A stretch of 64,000 nucleotides of DNA from UBA7985 sp002690455. Lineage in GTDB: Bacteria > Pseudomonadota > Alphaproteobacteria > UBA7985. A program made the translations under genes and the position numbers. Position 1 is the stretch's first letter; each line of letters begins with the position of its first letter. The stretch spans positions 47,362-111,361 of the forward strand of contig CBFIIW010000009.1 of assembly GCA_965662775.1 (NCBI GenBank). The letters are read 5' to 3'. The notes below the pieces were generated by a model. It did no database searches and was not told the DNA's origin. It saw nothing but the letters and a program-made list of their open reading frames with translations. Shown here piece after piece: positions 8,731 through 18,185 of this stretch.

Positions 8731-8945
8731 GACTTCCTGTAGAAACCTCTCAGCGATGGGGAACAGCGAGCGACACGGACTTAGGCATTGGCATAGGGCT
8801 CGCAGCGGGAGCAGAGCTGGGACAGGGTGCCAGTTTTCTGACCGAGGTCGCAATTTTGGTACAAAAGTCCTTTTTCAAGTTGAGAACTGTACAACTGTAC
8901 CTTAGGCCTTGATCTCTCATGCACCTCAACCCGGAGTCCTGTTCT
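8731..8945. promoter_or_regulatory. Intergenic region with tandem AACTGTAC motif
   Basis: This gap precedes the flavoprotein gene. The part from 8850 on is AT-richer than its surroundings and promoter-like. At 8885-8900 the octamer AACTGTAC occurs twice in tandem without spacer. The 10-mer ACAACTGTAC inside it matches, on the other strand, the site at 2307-2316 by the rpiR-like gene. A GGAG about 10 bases before the ATG at 8946 supports that start. Confidence 0.35.
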
Positions 8946-11414
8946 ATGGCCGAGCCTACGCAGAAGTCTTTTCCTCATTCGGCCCGTGTGGTTATAGTCG
9001 GCGGTGGCGTCATGGGCTGCGGGTTGGCTTATCACCTCGCCCACGAAGGCTGGACAGATGTCGTGTTACTGGAAAAGGCTGAACTGACGTCGGGCTCAAC
9101 CTGGCACGCGGCCGGACAAATCACTCATTCGACCAGTTCTTTCGCGCTGGGGAAGTGCGTCGATTATAACATCGGGCTTTATTCCGGGGTGCTGGAGGCC
9201 GAAACCGGGCAGTCGGTGACCTGGCACGGCTGCGGCTCGTTCAGGCTGGCGTACAGTGAAGACGAGATGGACTGGCTGCGGCACACCTTGTCCGTCGGAC
9301 GGACTCTGGGCTTTAACATCGAGTTGGTAAGCCCCGAGCGAGTGACCGAGTTGCACCCCTTTTATAATGTCGAGGGCGTGCTTGGTGCGCTGCACACCCC
9401 TGATGATGGTCATGTTGATCCCAGCGGCATTACGCAGGCGCTCGCGACCGGAGCACGCCAACTCGGTGCGCGCGTCATCCGCCGCTGCCGGGCGACCGAC
9501 ATTAAGCAGCTCGAAACTGGCGAGTGGAAGGTGTTCACTGAGCTAGGTGACATCACCTGCGAACACGTGGTCAACGCAGGCGGCACGTATGCGCGGCAGA
9601 TGGGGGAGTGGTCAGGCCTGACACTGCCCATGACCTCGATGACCCATCACTATTTGGTCACGGACGCTGTGCCTGAATTTCAGGACCTAGAGACTGAACT
9701 GCCTGTGGTTCGCGATGACGCTAAGGTCTCGGGCTATATCCGCATGGAACAGAAATCCGGCCTGATCGGTATCTATGAAAAGGCCAATCCAAATGCGGTC
9801 TGGATCGACCATTGCCCTTGGGAGGCTGAGAACGAACTATTTGAAGCAGACTATGACCGCATCATGCCGTGGCTGGAAAACGCCATGGAGCGAATGCCGG
9901 TGCTGGCTGAGTTGGGGATCAAGCGCGAAGTCCACGGTGCTATCTCGCACCCACCGGATGGCAACCCGCTGATCGGTCCGGTTGCAGGCGCAAAGAACTA
10001 CTGGTGCTGTTGCGGCACCCAGATCGGTATAGGCTGGGGTCCGGGACTGACCCGTGAGTTAGCGCGCTGGATGGTTCATGGCGCTGCAGACATTCAGATG
10101 CGGACATTTGACCCGCGCCGTTTCGGTGACTACGCCACTAAAGATTGGCAGGTCGTCAAAGCCAAGGAAGACTACTGCCTTCGCCACGAAATCCCATTCC
10201 CGCACTTCAATCGGCTCGATGGTCGCCCGGTCAAGCCCAGCCCGATGTACGATCGCCTTCGGGCAAAAGGCGCGGTGTATGAAGAGGTCTTCGGTCATGA
10301 GCGGCCACGTTGGTTCGCCCGAAATGGTATCGAGCAACGCGACCACTATTCCTTCCGTCACTCGCCGGTCGACGACATGGTAGCGCTCGAGTGCCGCGCG
10401 GTGCGCGAGGGCGTAGGGATTATGGATATCTCTGCCTTCACTAAGGTCGAAGTCAGCGGCCCGGATGCCGCCAGCCTGCTGGATCGACTATTGCCAAACC
10501 GTCTGCCGCAAAAAATAGGTGGCATCGGCTTGTCGCACTTCTTGCAAGAATGCGGGCGAATTGAGCTGGAAACCACGGTAGTGAAACTGGCCGAGGACCG
10601 CTTTTATCTTGTCTGTGCGGCCTTCTTCGAAACGCGGCTGACCGACTACCTCCACCAACGCCGGGACGGGGCTGAGGTTAGCATCCGCGTGCTCTCCACC
10701 GACTGGGCGGCGCTGGCATTGCAGGGAGCGAAGTCCCGCGACGTGCTGGCTGCGACCACCAGCGCTGCGCTGGATAACGCCCATTTCCGATGGCTGAGTG
10801 CACAGGAAATCAGCATCGCCGGGCACAGGGTCTGGGCTATGCGGCTGTCCTATGCTGGCGAGTTGGGTTGGGAGATCCACGGTCCCGCAGAGAGCATGCT
10901 GGCCGTCTATGATGCCCTTGATGCGGCGGGCAAGGCCTACGGAATCACCGATTACGGTTCCTTCGCCATGAACGCCATGCGTATGGAGAAGATGTTCAAA
11001 GGCGCGGGGGAACTGACCAACGAAGTCACACTGCCTGAGGCGGACGTGATGCGCTTTGTCCGGCTGGATAAGGATTTTGTCGGCAAGGCGGCAACACAAG
11101 CTTCGGTGCAGACCGCGGAAGCGGGTTATATGCCATGGATCTGCGCTTACTTGGTGATCGAACCCGAGGGCGACGAGGACGGTCACGGCGGAGAAGCTGT
11201 GCTTATGGACGGCGCTGTTGTAGGCTCTACGTCCTCGGTGGCCTTTGGTCCAACTGTCGGTAAGATCCTTGCCTTCGCCTATATCCGTCCTGCAGCCGCC
11301 AACCCCGGACAGGCCTTGGAGGTCGTCATTCAGGGCAAGGCGCGCAAGGCGGTTGTCGCGGACCGGCCTTTGTACGATCCTGACAGCCTGCTCCCACGGA
11401 TGGATGCCGTCTAG
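8946..11414 (+). CDS. FAD-dependent oxidoreductase fused to GcvT domain (dimethylglycine/sarcosine dehydrogenase-like)
   Basis: The protein is about 822 residues. The N-terminal half is a DAO-type FAD domain: dinucleotide motif VVIVGGGVMGCGLAYHL, then SGSTWHAAGQ, where the His is the usual covalent FAD site of dimethylglycine and sarcosine dehydrogenases. The C-terminal half is a GcvT/aminomethyltransferase fold, with GELGWEIHGP and a folate-binding region. Family members demethylate dimethylglycine, sarcosine or related N-methyl amines and pass the carbon to tetrahydrofolate. The next genes, an enolase-superfamily enzyme and an aminotransferase, suggest a betaine or N-methyl amino acid route. 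An upstream ATG at 8919 is possible, but the GGAG spacing favours 8946. A paralogue lies at 57411. Confidence 0.88.
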   Translation: MAEPTQKSFPHSARVVIVGGGVMGCGLAYHLAHEGWTDVVLLEKAELTSGSTWHAAGQITHSTSSFALGKCVDYNIGLYSGVLEAETGQSVTWHGCGSFRLAYSEDEMDWLRHTLSVGRTLGFNIELVSPERVTELHPFYNVEGVLGALHTPDDGHVDPSGITQALATGARQLGARVIRRCRATDIKQLETGEWKVFTELGDITCEHVVNAGGTYARQMGEWSGLTLPMTSMTHHYLVTDAVPEFQDLETELPVVRDDAKVSGYIRMEQKSGLIGIYEKANPNAVWIDHCPWEAENELFEADYDRIMPWLENAMERMPVLAELGIKREVHGAISHPPDGNPLIGPVAGAKNYWCCCGTQIGIGWGPGLTRELARWMVHGAADIQMRTFDPRRFGDYATKDWQVVKAKEDYCLRHEIPFPHFNRLDGRPVKPSPMYDRLRAKGAVYEEVFGHERPRWFARNGIEQRDHYSFRHSPVDDMVALECRAVREGVGIMDISAFTKVEVSGPDAASLLDRLLPNRLPQKIGGIGLSHFLQECGRIELETTVVKLAEDRFYLVCAAFFETRLTDYLHQRRDGAEVSIRVLSTDWAALALQGAKSRDVLAATTSAALDNAHFRWLSAQEISIAGHRVWAMRLSYAGELGWEIHGPAESMLAVYDALDAAGKAYGITDYGSFAMNAMRMEKMFKGAGELTNEVTLPEADVMRFVRLDKDFVGKAATQASVQTAEAGYMPWICAYLVIEPEGDEDGHGGEAVLMDGAVVGSTSSVAFGPTVGKILAFAYIRPAAANPGQALEVVIQGKARKAVVADRPLYDPDSLLPRMDAV

Positions 11415-11457
11415 GGAACTGATTTATTGATCTTCTTTTAAGCGAGGGCCAGTGGCC

Positions 11458-12579
11458 ATGACTGTGAAGCCACACATGAAGCAGAGCATTCCGGCAACCA
11501 TGACCGCCGTCGTTCTCACCGGCCACGGCGACTTCGACCGGCTGGAGGTGCGCCACGACTGGCCCACACCATCACCCAGCACGGGCGAGGTGTTGATCCG
11601 GGTGGCGGCTTGCGGGCTCAACAACACCGACGTGAATACCCGCACGGCCTGGTACTCCAAAGGTGTCGAGGAGAACACCACCGGTGGCGCCTTCGACAGC
11701 GCCAGCGACGACGACGCAACTTGGGGCGGTGCGCCACTGACCTTCCCGAGGATTCAGGGTGCAGATGTATGCGGAAAGGTTGTCGCCGTGGGCGACGGCG
11801 CAGATTCGACGTTGATCGGGAAACGCGTGATGCTGGAGACGTGGATCCGTGACTGGAAAAACCCGATGAACCTTGACGCGATCACTTACTTCGGCTCGGA
11901 GTGTGATGGAGGTTTCGCGCACTACACCAAGATTGACCAGCGTTACGTCCACCCCATCGAGAGCGACTTGTCAGATCCGGAGATTGCCAGTTTCGCCACC
12001 TCTTACGTTACGGCAGAGAACATGCTCAACCGCGCTGCGGTCGGTAGCGGTGATACAGTTCTGGTTCCAGGGGCTTCGGGTGGGGTCGGCGGGGCGCTGA
12101 TCCAACTCTCTAAGCGGCGCGGCGCGCGGGTTGTGGCCTTGTGCTCGGAGAGCAAACGCGAGGGCGTGGCGGTCTGCGGACCCGATGCCATCTTGCCGCG
12201 CGAGCCAGATAACCTGCGCGCCGCGCTGCGCGGGGCCATCGGCAGCGATACCGTCAGCGTGGTTGCCGATGTTGTCGGTGGTGATTTGTGGCCTGAACTG
12301 ATCAACGTGCTCGAACGCGGTGGGCGCTACACCTGCGCCGGCGCTATCGCCGGACCGATGGTGAACATGGACCTGCGCACCTTTTACCTCCGTGATCTGA
12401 CCTTCACAGGGGCAACGATTGTCCCGCCGGGGGTGTTTGCCGATCTGGTGGGCTATATCGAGCGCGGGGAGATCAAGCCAATGGTTGCCAATGTCTTTCC
12501 GCTGGAGAATCTTGTTGATGCGCAGAAGGCCTTCATTGCCAAACAGCATGTTGGCAACATCGTTGTTGACTGTCGCTAA
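11458..12579 (+). CDS. Medium-chain dehydrogenase/reductase (zinc-type alcohol dehydrogenase-like)
   Basis: The roughly 373-residue product has the GroES-like N-terminal domain (GEVLIRVAACGLNNTDVN, then a substrate loop) and a Rossmann domain with VLVPGASGGVGGALIQLSK for NAD(P). It is closest in look to the quinone-reductase/alcohol-dehydrogenase-like branch. I do not see the four-Cys structural zinc lobe. The reaction is probably NAD(P)H-linked oxidation or reduction of a carbonyl or enoyl compound. It sits about 40 bases after the flavoprotein gene and about 40 before the enolase-superfamily gene, so it is probably part of the same operon and pathway. The substrate is unknown. Confidence 0.82.
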   Translation: MTVKPHMKQSIPATMTAVVLTGHGDFDRLEVRHDWPTPSPSTGEVLIRVAACGLNNTDVNTRTAWYSKGVEENTTGGAFDSASDDDATWGGAPLTFPRIQGADVCGKVVAVGDGADSTLIGKRVMLETWIRDWKNPMNLDAITYFGSECDGGFAHYTKIDQRYVHPIESDLSDPEIASFATSYVTAENMLNRAAVGSGDTVLVPGASGGVGGALIQLSKRRGARVVALCSESKREGVAVCGPDAILPREPDNLRAALRGAIGSDTVSVVADVVGGDLWPELINVLERGGRYTCAGAIAGPMVNMDLRTFYLRDLTFTGATIVPPGVFADLVGYIERGEIKPMVANVFPLENLVDAQKAFIAKQHVGNIVVDCR

Positions 12580-12622
12580 GCGTCGGCAAGAACGTTGATC
12601 TGGACGCGGGAGCCATACGCCA

Positions 12623-13738
12623 ATGAAGATTAGCGGTATCACCCTTTGGCATCGCCGGCTGCCACTCTCTAAGCCCTATTGGCTTTCGGGCGGACGGCTG
12701 AAGTTCGAAGCGCTAGATAGCACCTTCGTGCGGATCGAAACCGACGGCGGGCTGGTCGGTTGGGGCGAGGGCTGCCCGTGGGGTGAAACCTATCTGCCAG
12801 CCTTTGGCGGGGGCATACGGGCAGCGATGGAGCTGCTGGCGCCTGTGTTAATCGGAGAGAATCCGGGAGACATCGACCGTCTCAATCGGGCTATGGACCT
12901 GGCCTTGCCCGGCCATCCTTATGCAAAGTCTGCGCTGGACATGGCGCTGTGGGATATCGCAGGCAAACGCGCTGGCGCGCCTCTGTTCGAACTGTTTGGC
13001 GGGGCAGAGGGCGAGGGCGTTGCAGTCAATTCTTCGATCTCAACGGGTACGCCAGAGGAGATGGTGGCGTTGATCGATCAGGCGCGAGCCAAGGGATACC
13101 GCACGCATTCGGCCAAGATCGGCGGAGCAGATATTGCCGGCGATATTGCCCGCATTGAAGCTATAGAAGCCGCGCTTCCAGCCGACGAGAACGTGACCTA
13201 TGACATCAACCGTGCCTGGGTGCCGGGAGTCGCTATTCAGGTGATGCAGTCAGTGGCGGGTAGCGCCCGCGGCTGGTTCGAACAGCCTTGCCAGACCCTT
13301 GACCAATGCGCGGTCGTCGCCGCCAGTACCACTCAGCCGATCATGCTGGACGAGTGCCTGCACACCTTTCAAGACCACCTCGACGCCTGGTCCCGCTCGG
13401 CCGGGCAAGGGTGCAAGATCAAACCCAATCGGCTCGGTGGCTTGACCCGAACCCGCCGGATCCGCGACTTCTGCGTCGCCGTGGGCTGGCAGATGCACGT
13501 AGAAGACGTCGGTGGCACTGTACTTGCCGATACCGCTGCCCTTCACCTGGCCCTGTCCACGCCGGTTGAGAACCGGCTCGCCAGTTGGCTTGCACATGCG
13601 CATCTGGTGGATGACTATGCATCGGAAGATGGTGCTCGCAACGACGGCGGTATCGTCCGGCTGCCGGCCAATAAACCGGGCATCGGTGTTGAACCGCCCG
13701 AAGACTGGCTGGGTGAGCCGCTGCGTGCCTTTTCCTGA
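12623..13738 (+). CDS. Enolase-superfamily enzyme (mandelate racemase group), betaine epimerase/racemase-like
   Basis: This 371-residue protein has the capping domain plus barrel of the mandelate racemase group. Visible active-site residues are K165 (in SAKIGG), metal ligands D194 (TYDINRAW), E220 (WFEQPC) and D243/E244 (MLDEC), K265/K267 (CKIKPNRLGG) and D295. The order and motifs, notably EQPC and a Lys on each face, resemble 4-hydroxyproline-betaine 2-epimerase and cis-3-hydroxyproline dehydratase relatives as I recall them. A Lys on both sides fits 1,1-proton transfer, that is, racemisation or epimerisation. With a demethylating flavoprotein upstream and a Rieske demethylase nearby, conversion of a proline-type betaine is a reasonable guess. 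A GGAG lies 11 bases before the ATG. Confidence 0.78.
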   Translation: MKISGITLWHRRLPLSKPYWLSGGRLKFEALDSTFVRIETDGGLVGWGEGCPWGETYLPAFGGGIRAAMELLAPVLIGENPGDIDRLNRAMDLALPGHPYAKSALDMALWDIAGKRAGAPLFELFGGAEGEGVAVNSSISTGTPEEMVALIDQARAKGYRTHSAKIGGADIAGDIARIEAIEAALPADENVTYDINRAWVPGVAIQVMQSVAGSARGWFEQPCQTLDQCAVVAASTTQPIMLDECLHTFQDHLDAWSRSAGQGCKIKPNRLGGLTRTRRIRDFCVAVGWQMHVEDVGGTVLADTAALHLALSTPVENRLASWLAHAHLVDDYASEDGARNDGGIVRLPANKPGIGVEPPEDWLGEPLRAFS

Positions 13739-13774
13739 TGCCAGTGCAAGAACAGCGACATAGACGAGGGTGAC

Positions 13775-15085
13775 ATGAACCAGATCGACACTCATCAAAT
13801 CAACGCCATGGGTTCCCCGGAGGCGACCGGGCTGGCCCACTGGCAGGCGCGCGCCGCCGAAGTGCTCCCTGCCGCCGGCTTTGGTAATTTCGATCCCGGC
13901 GTGATTCTCGCGCGCGGTCAGGGTAGCCGCGTCTGGGACGAGGACGGCAACGAGTTCATCGACCTGCTCATCGGTTCCGGACCTATGATCCTCGGGCACG
14001 GCAATGAGGAAGTTGCCGGCGCCGTCGCTGAGCAGATGGGTCGTGGGCTGACGTTCTTCACAAACAATAGCGCCGGCATCGCGCTGGCTGAACAGATCGT
14101 TGAGGATATGGCCTGCGCTGAGCAGGTCCGCTACGTCTCAACGGGGGGCGAGGCGGATATGTACGCCATGCGGTTGGTCCGTGCCTTCACCGGGCGTGAT
14201 AAGATCCTGAAGTTCGAGGGCGGATATCACGGCATGTCAGCCGAGGCGCTGATGTCACTGGCCCCCCAGCAATTGGTCAACTTCCCCAATGCCGTTCCTG
14301 ATAGCGCCGGAATTCCGCGTAGTGTCGAAGAGAGCATGGTCATCGCCCCCTACAACGACCTGGACGCCGTGCGGCAGTTGCTCGACCAGTTCGAGGGCGA
14401 GGTCGCAGGAATCATTGTTGAGCCGCTGCAGCGAATCCTGGCGCCTGCTGAGGGCTTCCTCGATGGCTTGCGTGAGGAAGCGACCCGTCGCGGGATCGTG
14501 CTGATTTTCGACGAGGTGGTGACGGGCTACCGCTTCACTTATCATGGCGCGCAGGCCTACTACGGGGTGACGCCAGACCTCTGTACGCTGGGCAAGATCA
14601 TTGGTGGCGGCTTTCCGTTGGCTGCCATTGCCGGCCGGGCCGATATCATGGCGCATTTCGATAAAAGTCGTGTGGGCGCTGATGGCTTCACCATGCAGGT
14701 TGGCACACTATCCGGAAACCCGGTGGCATCTGTGGCGGGCCTGAAGACCATGGAGATCCTCCGTCGACCCGGGGTCTATGACGCGATGGCGGCCAAGGGG
14801 CGGGCCATAATGGGGGCCTATACGGAACACCTCGGTGCAGCAGGGATCGACCACCAGATCGTTGGTGAGCCCTGGCTGTTCGACTGTGTGTTCTCAGCGC
14901 ATGCCGTGATTGATTACCGCGGCGTTCTGGGGGGAGACGCCGACCTTGCAAAAGCTTTTAACCGCTCGATGAGGCAGAGCGGGCTACTTAAAGCGGACGC
15001 CAAGCTCTACACCCATGCGGCGTTGACCGATACTGATATGGATCAGATCCTCAGCGCCGTGAAACAGGCGGCCCGCAGCCTCTGA
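13775..15085 (+). CDS. Class III PLP-dependent aminotransferase (glutamate-1-semialdehyde aminomutase-like)
   Basis: The 436-residue enzyme is a fold-type I class III aminotransferase. The PLP-binding blocks are clear: LIFDEVVTGYRF with the cofactor Asp, and CTLGKIIGGGFPLAAIAGR with the Schiff-base Lys. Sequence style is that of the glutamate-1-semialdehyde 2,1-aminomutase subgroup, but a real HemL would not normally sit in a catabolic run, so I read it as an omega- or amino-acid aminotransferase. A strong ribosome site (GACGAGGGTGAC) precedes the ATG. It is the last gene of the rightward run 8946-15085 and converges on leuD, whose end is 30 bases away. Confidence 0.87.
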   Translation: MNQIDTHQINAMGSPEATGLAHWQARAAEVLPAAGFGNFDPGVILARGQGSRVWDEDGNEFIDLLIGSGPMILGHGNEEVAGAVAEQMGRGLTFFTNNSAGIALAEQIVEDMACAEQVRYVSTGGEADMYAMRLVRAFTGRDKILKFEGGYHGMSAEALMSLAPQQLVNFPNAVPDSAGIPRSVEESMVIAPYNDLDAVRQLLDQFEGEVAGIIVEPLQRILAPAEGFLDGLREEATRRGIVLIFDEVVTGYRFTYHGAQAYYGVTPDLCTLGKIIGGGFPLAAIAGRADIMAHFDKSRVGADGFTMQVGTLSGNPVASVAGLKTMEILRRPGVYDAMAAKGRAIMGAYTEHLGAAGIDHQIVGEPWLFDCVFSAHAVIDYRGVLGGDADLAKAFNRSMRQSGLLKADAKLYTHAALTDTDMDQILSAVKQAARSL

Positions 15086-15115
15086 ACCCTGTCGGATGAC
15101 TGGAAACCAATCGAA

Positions 15116-15727
15116 TCAGGCGGCCATGTGGGCCCAAGGACGGTCGCTGCGATCGCCGTTTTCGAAAGTGGTGATATCGCCTTCGTGTTCCAGGGTCATG
15201 CCAACCGGATCGAGCCCTTCGAGCAGGCGGCGTTTGAGACCTGCATCCAGCTCGAAGCGGATGATTTCGCCGTTCGGGCGTTCGATCGTCTGTTCTTCGA
15301 CGCTGACGGCAATGGTTGAGGCCTGATTGGCGTCGGCCATTAGCTTGTCGACCTGCTCCTGGGGCAGGCGGATCGGCAAAATCGAGTTGTTGAAGCAGTT
15401 GTTGTAAAAAATGTCTGCGAAGGTCGGGGCGACGATCACTCGGAATCCCCAGTCCAGCAGTGCCCAGGGCGCGTGCTCACGAGAGCTACCGCAGCCGAAA
15501 TTATCGCCTGCGACCAGAACCGAACTGTCCTGATACTGCGGCTGGTTGAGCGGGAAGCTATCGATGGTCTCACCCTCGGGCGTGCGGCGCATTTCGTCGA
15601 ACAGGCCGATGGACAGGCCGGTGCGCTTGATCGTCTTCAAATACTGCTTGGGGATGATCATGTCGGTATCGACGTTGACCAGATTGAGCGGGGCGGCGAT
15701 GCCGCGATGAGAAACCAGCTTATCCAT
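15116..15727 (-). CDS. leuD: 3-isopropylmalate dehydratase small subunit
   Basis: The 203-residue protein carries the aconitase swivel domain, with GDNFGCGSSREHAPWAL near residue 75. It pairs with LeuC to isomerise 2-isopropylmalate to 3-isopropylmalate in leucine biosynthesis. The length is normal for bacterial LeuD. It lies 68 bases downstream of leuC on the same strand, so the two are almost certainly co-transcribed and made as a complex in the cytoplasm. Confidence 0.97.
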   Translation of the reverse strand: MDKLVSHRGIAAPLNLVNVDTDMIIPKQYLKTIKRTGLSIGLFDEMRRTPEGETIDSFPLNQPQYQDSSVLVAGDNFGCGSSREHAPWALLDWGFRVIVAPTFADIFYNNCFNNSILPIRLPQEQVDKLMADANQASTIAVSVEEQTIERPNGEIIRFELDAGLKRRLLEGLDPVGMTLEHEGDITTFENGDRSDRPWAHMAA

Positions 15728-15795
15728 GGGGCTCTGTCTCTTTTCTCGTATTTCTTATGCTTGGGCGAGCGCCGCCGATCTCGCGGCGCGCGGGA

Positions 15796-17208
15796 TCAGA
15801 AGTCGCGAACGTCGGTCAGATGACCAGTGATCGCGGCGGCGGCGGCCATGGCCGGTGAGACCAGATGCGTGCGACCGCCGCGGCCCTGACGGCCTTCGAA
15901 GTTACGGTTGGAGGTAGAGGCGGCGCGCTCATCCACAGCCAGCTTGTCATCGTTCATAGCCAGACACATGGAGCAACCTGGCTCGCGCCAGTCGAAGCCG
16001 GCCTCGCGGAAGATGGCGGCGAGACCTTCTTCTTCTGCCTGAGCCTTCACCAGACCCGACCCCGGTACAACCATGGCACGCACGCCGTCCTTAACCCGGC
16101 GGCCTTTGGCAATCTCAGCGACTGCGCGCAGGTCTTCGATGCGCCCGTTGGTGCAGGAGCCGATGAACACGGTATCCACGGCAACATCGCTCAGGCGTGC
16201 ACCGGCGGTGAGGCCCATGTACTCCAGACTACGGGCCGCGGCGTCCCGCTTGTTGTCGTCCTCAAAGTCGTCGGGGTGCGGAACGTTACCCGTAATCGGT
16301 GCCACGTCCTCGGGCGAGGTGCCCCAAGTGACCATGGGGGGAATTTCGGCAGTATCGAGGGTGACGGTCTTGTCAAAGTGTGCGCCAGCGTCAGTCCGCA
16401 GCGACTTCCAGTATTCAACAGCCGCGTCCCAGCTGGCACCCTGGGGAGCCAGCGGACGGCCCTTAAAGAATTCGAATGTCTTTTCATCCGGCGCGATCAG
16501 GCCTGCGCGCGCGCCGCCCTCGATTGACATGTTGCAGATGGTCATCCGGCCCTCGACCGAAAGACCGCTAATAGCTTCACCAGCATATTCCATGACGTAG
16601 CCTGTACCGCCGGCAGTTCCGATCCGGCCGATGATGGCAAGGATCAAGTCTTTGGCGGTCACGCCCAAGCCCAGCGCTCCGTTGATCTGAATCAGCATGT
16701 TCTTGGACTTTGCCAGCGCCAGCGTCTGGGTTGCGAGAACGTGCTCAACCTGGCTGGTTCCGATACCAAAAGCCAGCGCCCCGAAGGCACCATGGGTGGA
16801 GGTATGCGAATCACCACAGACCACAGTCGTGCCTGGCAGGGTGAAGCCTTGCTCTGGGCCAATGATATGCACGATACCCTGACGTGGATCATTCATGCCG
16901 TACACGGGCACGTCGTTTCTAGCGCAGTTTTCCATGAGGGTATCGACTTGGATCCGGCTCTCCTCGTTCGCGATACCGCCCGAGCGGTCGGAGGTCGGAA
17001 CGTTGTGGTCTGGCACCGCAAGTGTCAGGTCCGGGCGGCGTACCTTTCGTCCGGCCAGAGCCAGGCCCTCAAAGGCTTGGGGCGAGGTTACTTCGTGGAC
17101 CAGATGGCGGTCGATGTAGATCAGTGACGTCCCGTCTTCATTTACACGGACGACGTGCTTGTCCCAGATTTTGTCGTAAAGGGTTTTGGGGCCAACCGAA
17201 GTACTCAT
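15796..17208 (-). CDS. leuC: 3-isopropylmalate dehydratase large subunit
   Basis: This 470-residue subunit holds the catalytic [4Fe-4S] cluster. The Cys ligands appear in VFIGSCTNGRIEDLR and in the PGCSMCLAMN pair, and the aconitase motif VCGDSHTSTHGAFGALAFGI is intact. Length and motifs are typical. With LeuD it forms isopropylmalate isomerase. The roughly 225-base region upstream (17209-17433) should hold the promoter. I looked there for a leucine leader peptide with a run of Leu codons and saw none. Confidence 0.97.
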   Translation of the reverse strand: MSTSVGPKTLYDKIWDKHVVRVNEDGTSLIYIDRHLVHEVTSPQAFEGLALAGRKVRRPDLTLAVPDHNVPTSDRSGGIANEESRIQVDTLMENCARNDVPVYGMNDPRQGIVHIIGPEQGFTLPGTTVVCGDSHTSTHGAFGALAFGIGTSQVEHVLATQTLALAKSKNMLIQINGALGLGVTAKDLILAIIGRIGTAGGTGYVMEYAGEAISGLSVEGRMTICNMSIEGGARAGLIAPDEKTFEFFKGRPLAPQGASWDAAVEYWKSLRTDAGAHFDKTVTLDTAEIPPMVTWGTSPEDVAPITGNVPHPDDFEDDNKRDAAARSLEYMGLTAGARLSDVAVDTVFIGSCTNGRIEDLRAVAEIAKGRRVKDGVRAMVVPGSGLVKAQAEEEGLAAIFREAGFDWREPGCSMCLAMNDDKLAVDERAASTSNRNFEGRQGRGGRTHLVSPAMAAAAAITGHLTDVRDF

Positions 17209-17433
17209 GCGATGGGTCCACCTTTCTAGAGCGGTTCAAATCATCAATACGAAAGTCCCTTACAACGCGCACGGGGCTTTGTCATCGCACTGTAGCGCAA
17301 GTCATGGGTGCAGCGACGCTGCGTGCGGATAACCTGCACAACCTCGATAAATGCGCGTGGCGGTGGCCACCGAAAGCGGATTCTGTCAATCTTTGCTCCC
17401 GAATCCTTCCGATCCAATCAAAGTAAGGCCTGT

Positions 17434-18078
17434 ATGGTGGCTTCATCGTCGTCTGCGTCCTCTTCCTCTTCCTCGCCAAAGCCGTTCCCCTCAGAGTCGA
17501 CGTCGGCAGGTGAGGTTGCACGCTCGGACCGGGTGCAGGCGCTGGAACGTTTGCCGCTTGCGGTCGATCTGGACGGGACATTGCACAGGGGGGATCTGTC
17601 CTGGTGGTCGTTAAGGACGGCGTTTTGGTTCAACCCGTGGAGGGCTGCAAAGGCCGTTACCAGACCTCGTCCTGCGGCGAAGCAGGCCCTATGCGCCATT
17701 TCACTGAGTGCCTTCGATGTCTATGATCTGCGATGGAACGTTCTGTTTGAGAGCTGGCTGGATCAGCAGGAAGCACTGGATCGGACCTTGGTGCTGGCCA
17801 GCGGTGCCGCGGGGGAAATGGTGCGTCGCGTCGCGGCCGAATGCGAGGTTTTCGACACCTTTTTGGCGAGTGATGAGACGACCAACCTGACCGGTGAGGC
17901 GAAGGCAGAAGCCCTGACAAAGATGTTTCCTGACGGCTTTGTCTACGCTGGTAACGCGTGGCAGGACTGGCCGGTTTGGCAGGCTGCCCGGGGAGCCGTG
18001 CTCGTCAACTGCCCCCCGCGGCTGGAGCGACAAGCGCGGGACGCTTTCGCCGTCGAAGCTGTTTTCGGCCGACAATGA
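17434..18078 (+). CDS. HAD-family phosphatase-like protein with serine-rich N-terminus
   Basis: The 214-residue protein begins with an unusual serine-rich segment (residues 2-14 are mostly Ser), then a HAD domain. Motif I is LAVDLDGTLHRGD (nucleophile Asp), motif II is TLVLASGA, motif III a Lys in LTGEAKAEAL, and the motif IV position reads YAGNAWQDWPVW. This layout resembles the HAD domain found fused in front of UbiA-type prenyltransferases in polyprenyl-ribose and related pathways, but no prenyltransferase follows here. The frame is open from 17308, yet the upstream part overlaps the leuC promoter region and looks non-coding. Substrate unknown. Confidence 0.7.
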   Translation: MVASSSSASSSSSSPKPFPSESTSAGEVARSDRVQALERLPLAVDLDGTLHRGDLSWWSLRTAFWFNPWRAAKAVTRPRPAAKQALCAISLSAFDVYDLRWNVLFESWLDQQEALDRTLVLASGAAGEMVRRVAAECEVFDTFLASDETTNLTGEAKAEALTKMFPDGFVYAGNAWQDWPVWQAARGAVLVNCPPRLERQARDAFAVEAVFGRQ

Positions 18079-18185
18079 CCGCAAACGACGCTGAGATTTC
18101 CTGAAGACCGGTCTGCACGTCGTGTTAACCTTGCGGCGAAGGATGCAGAACGACGCGTTATAGACGGGGCAGGAGAGAGATAGCC

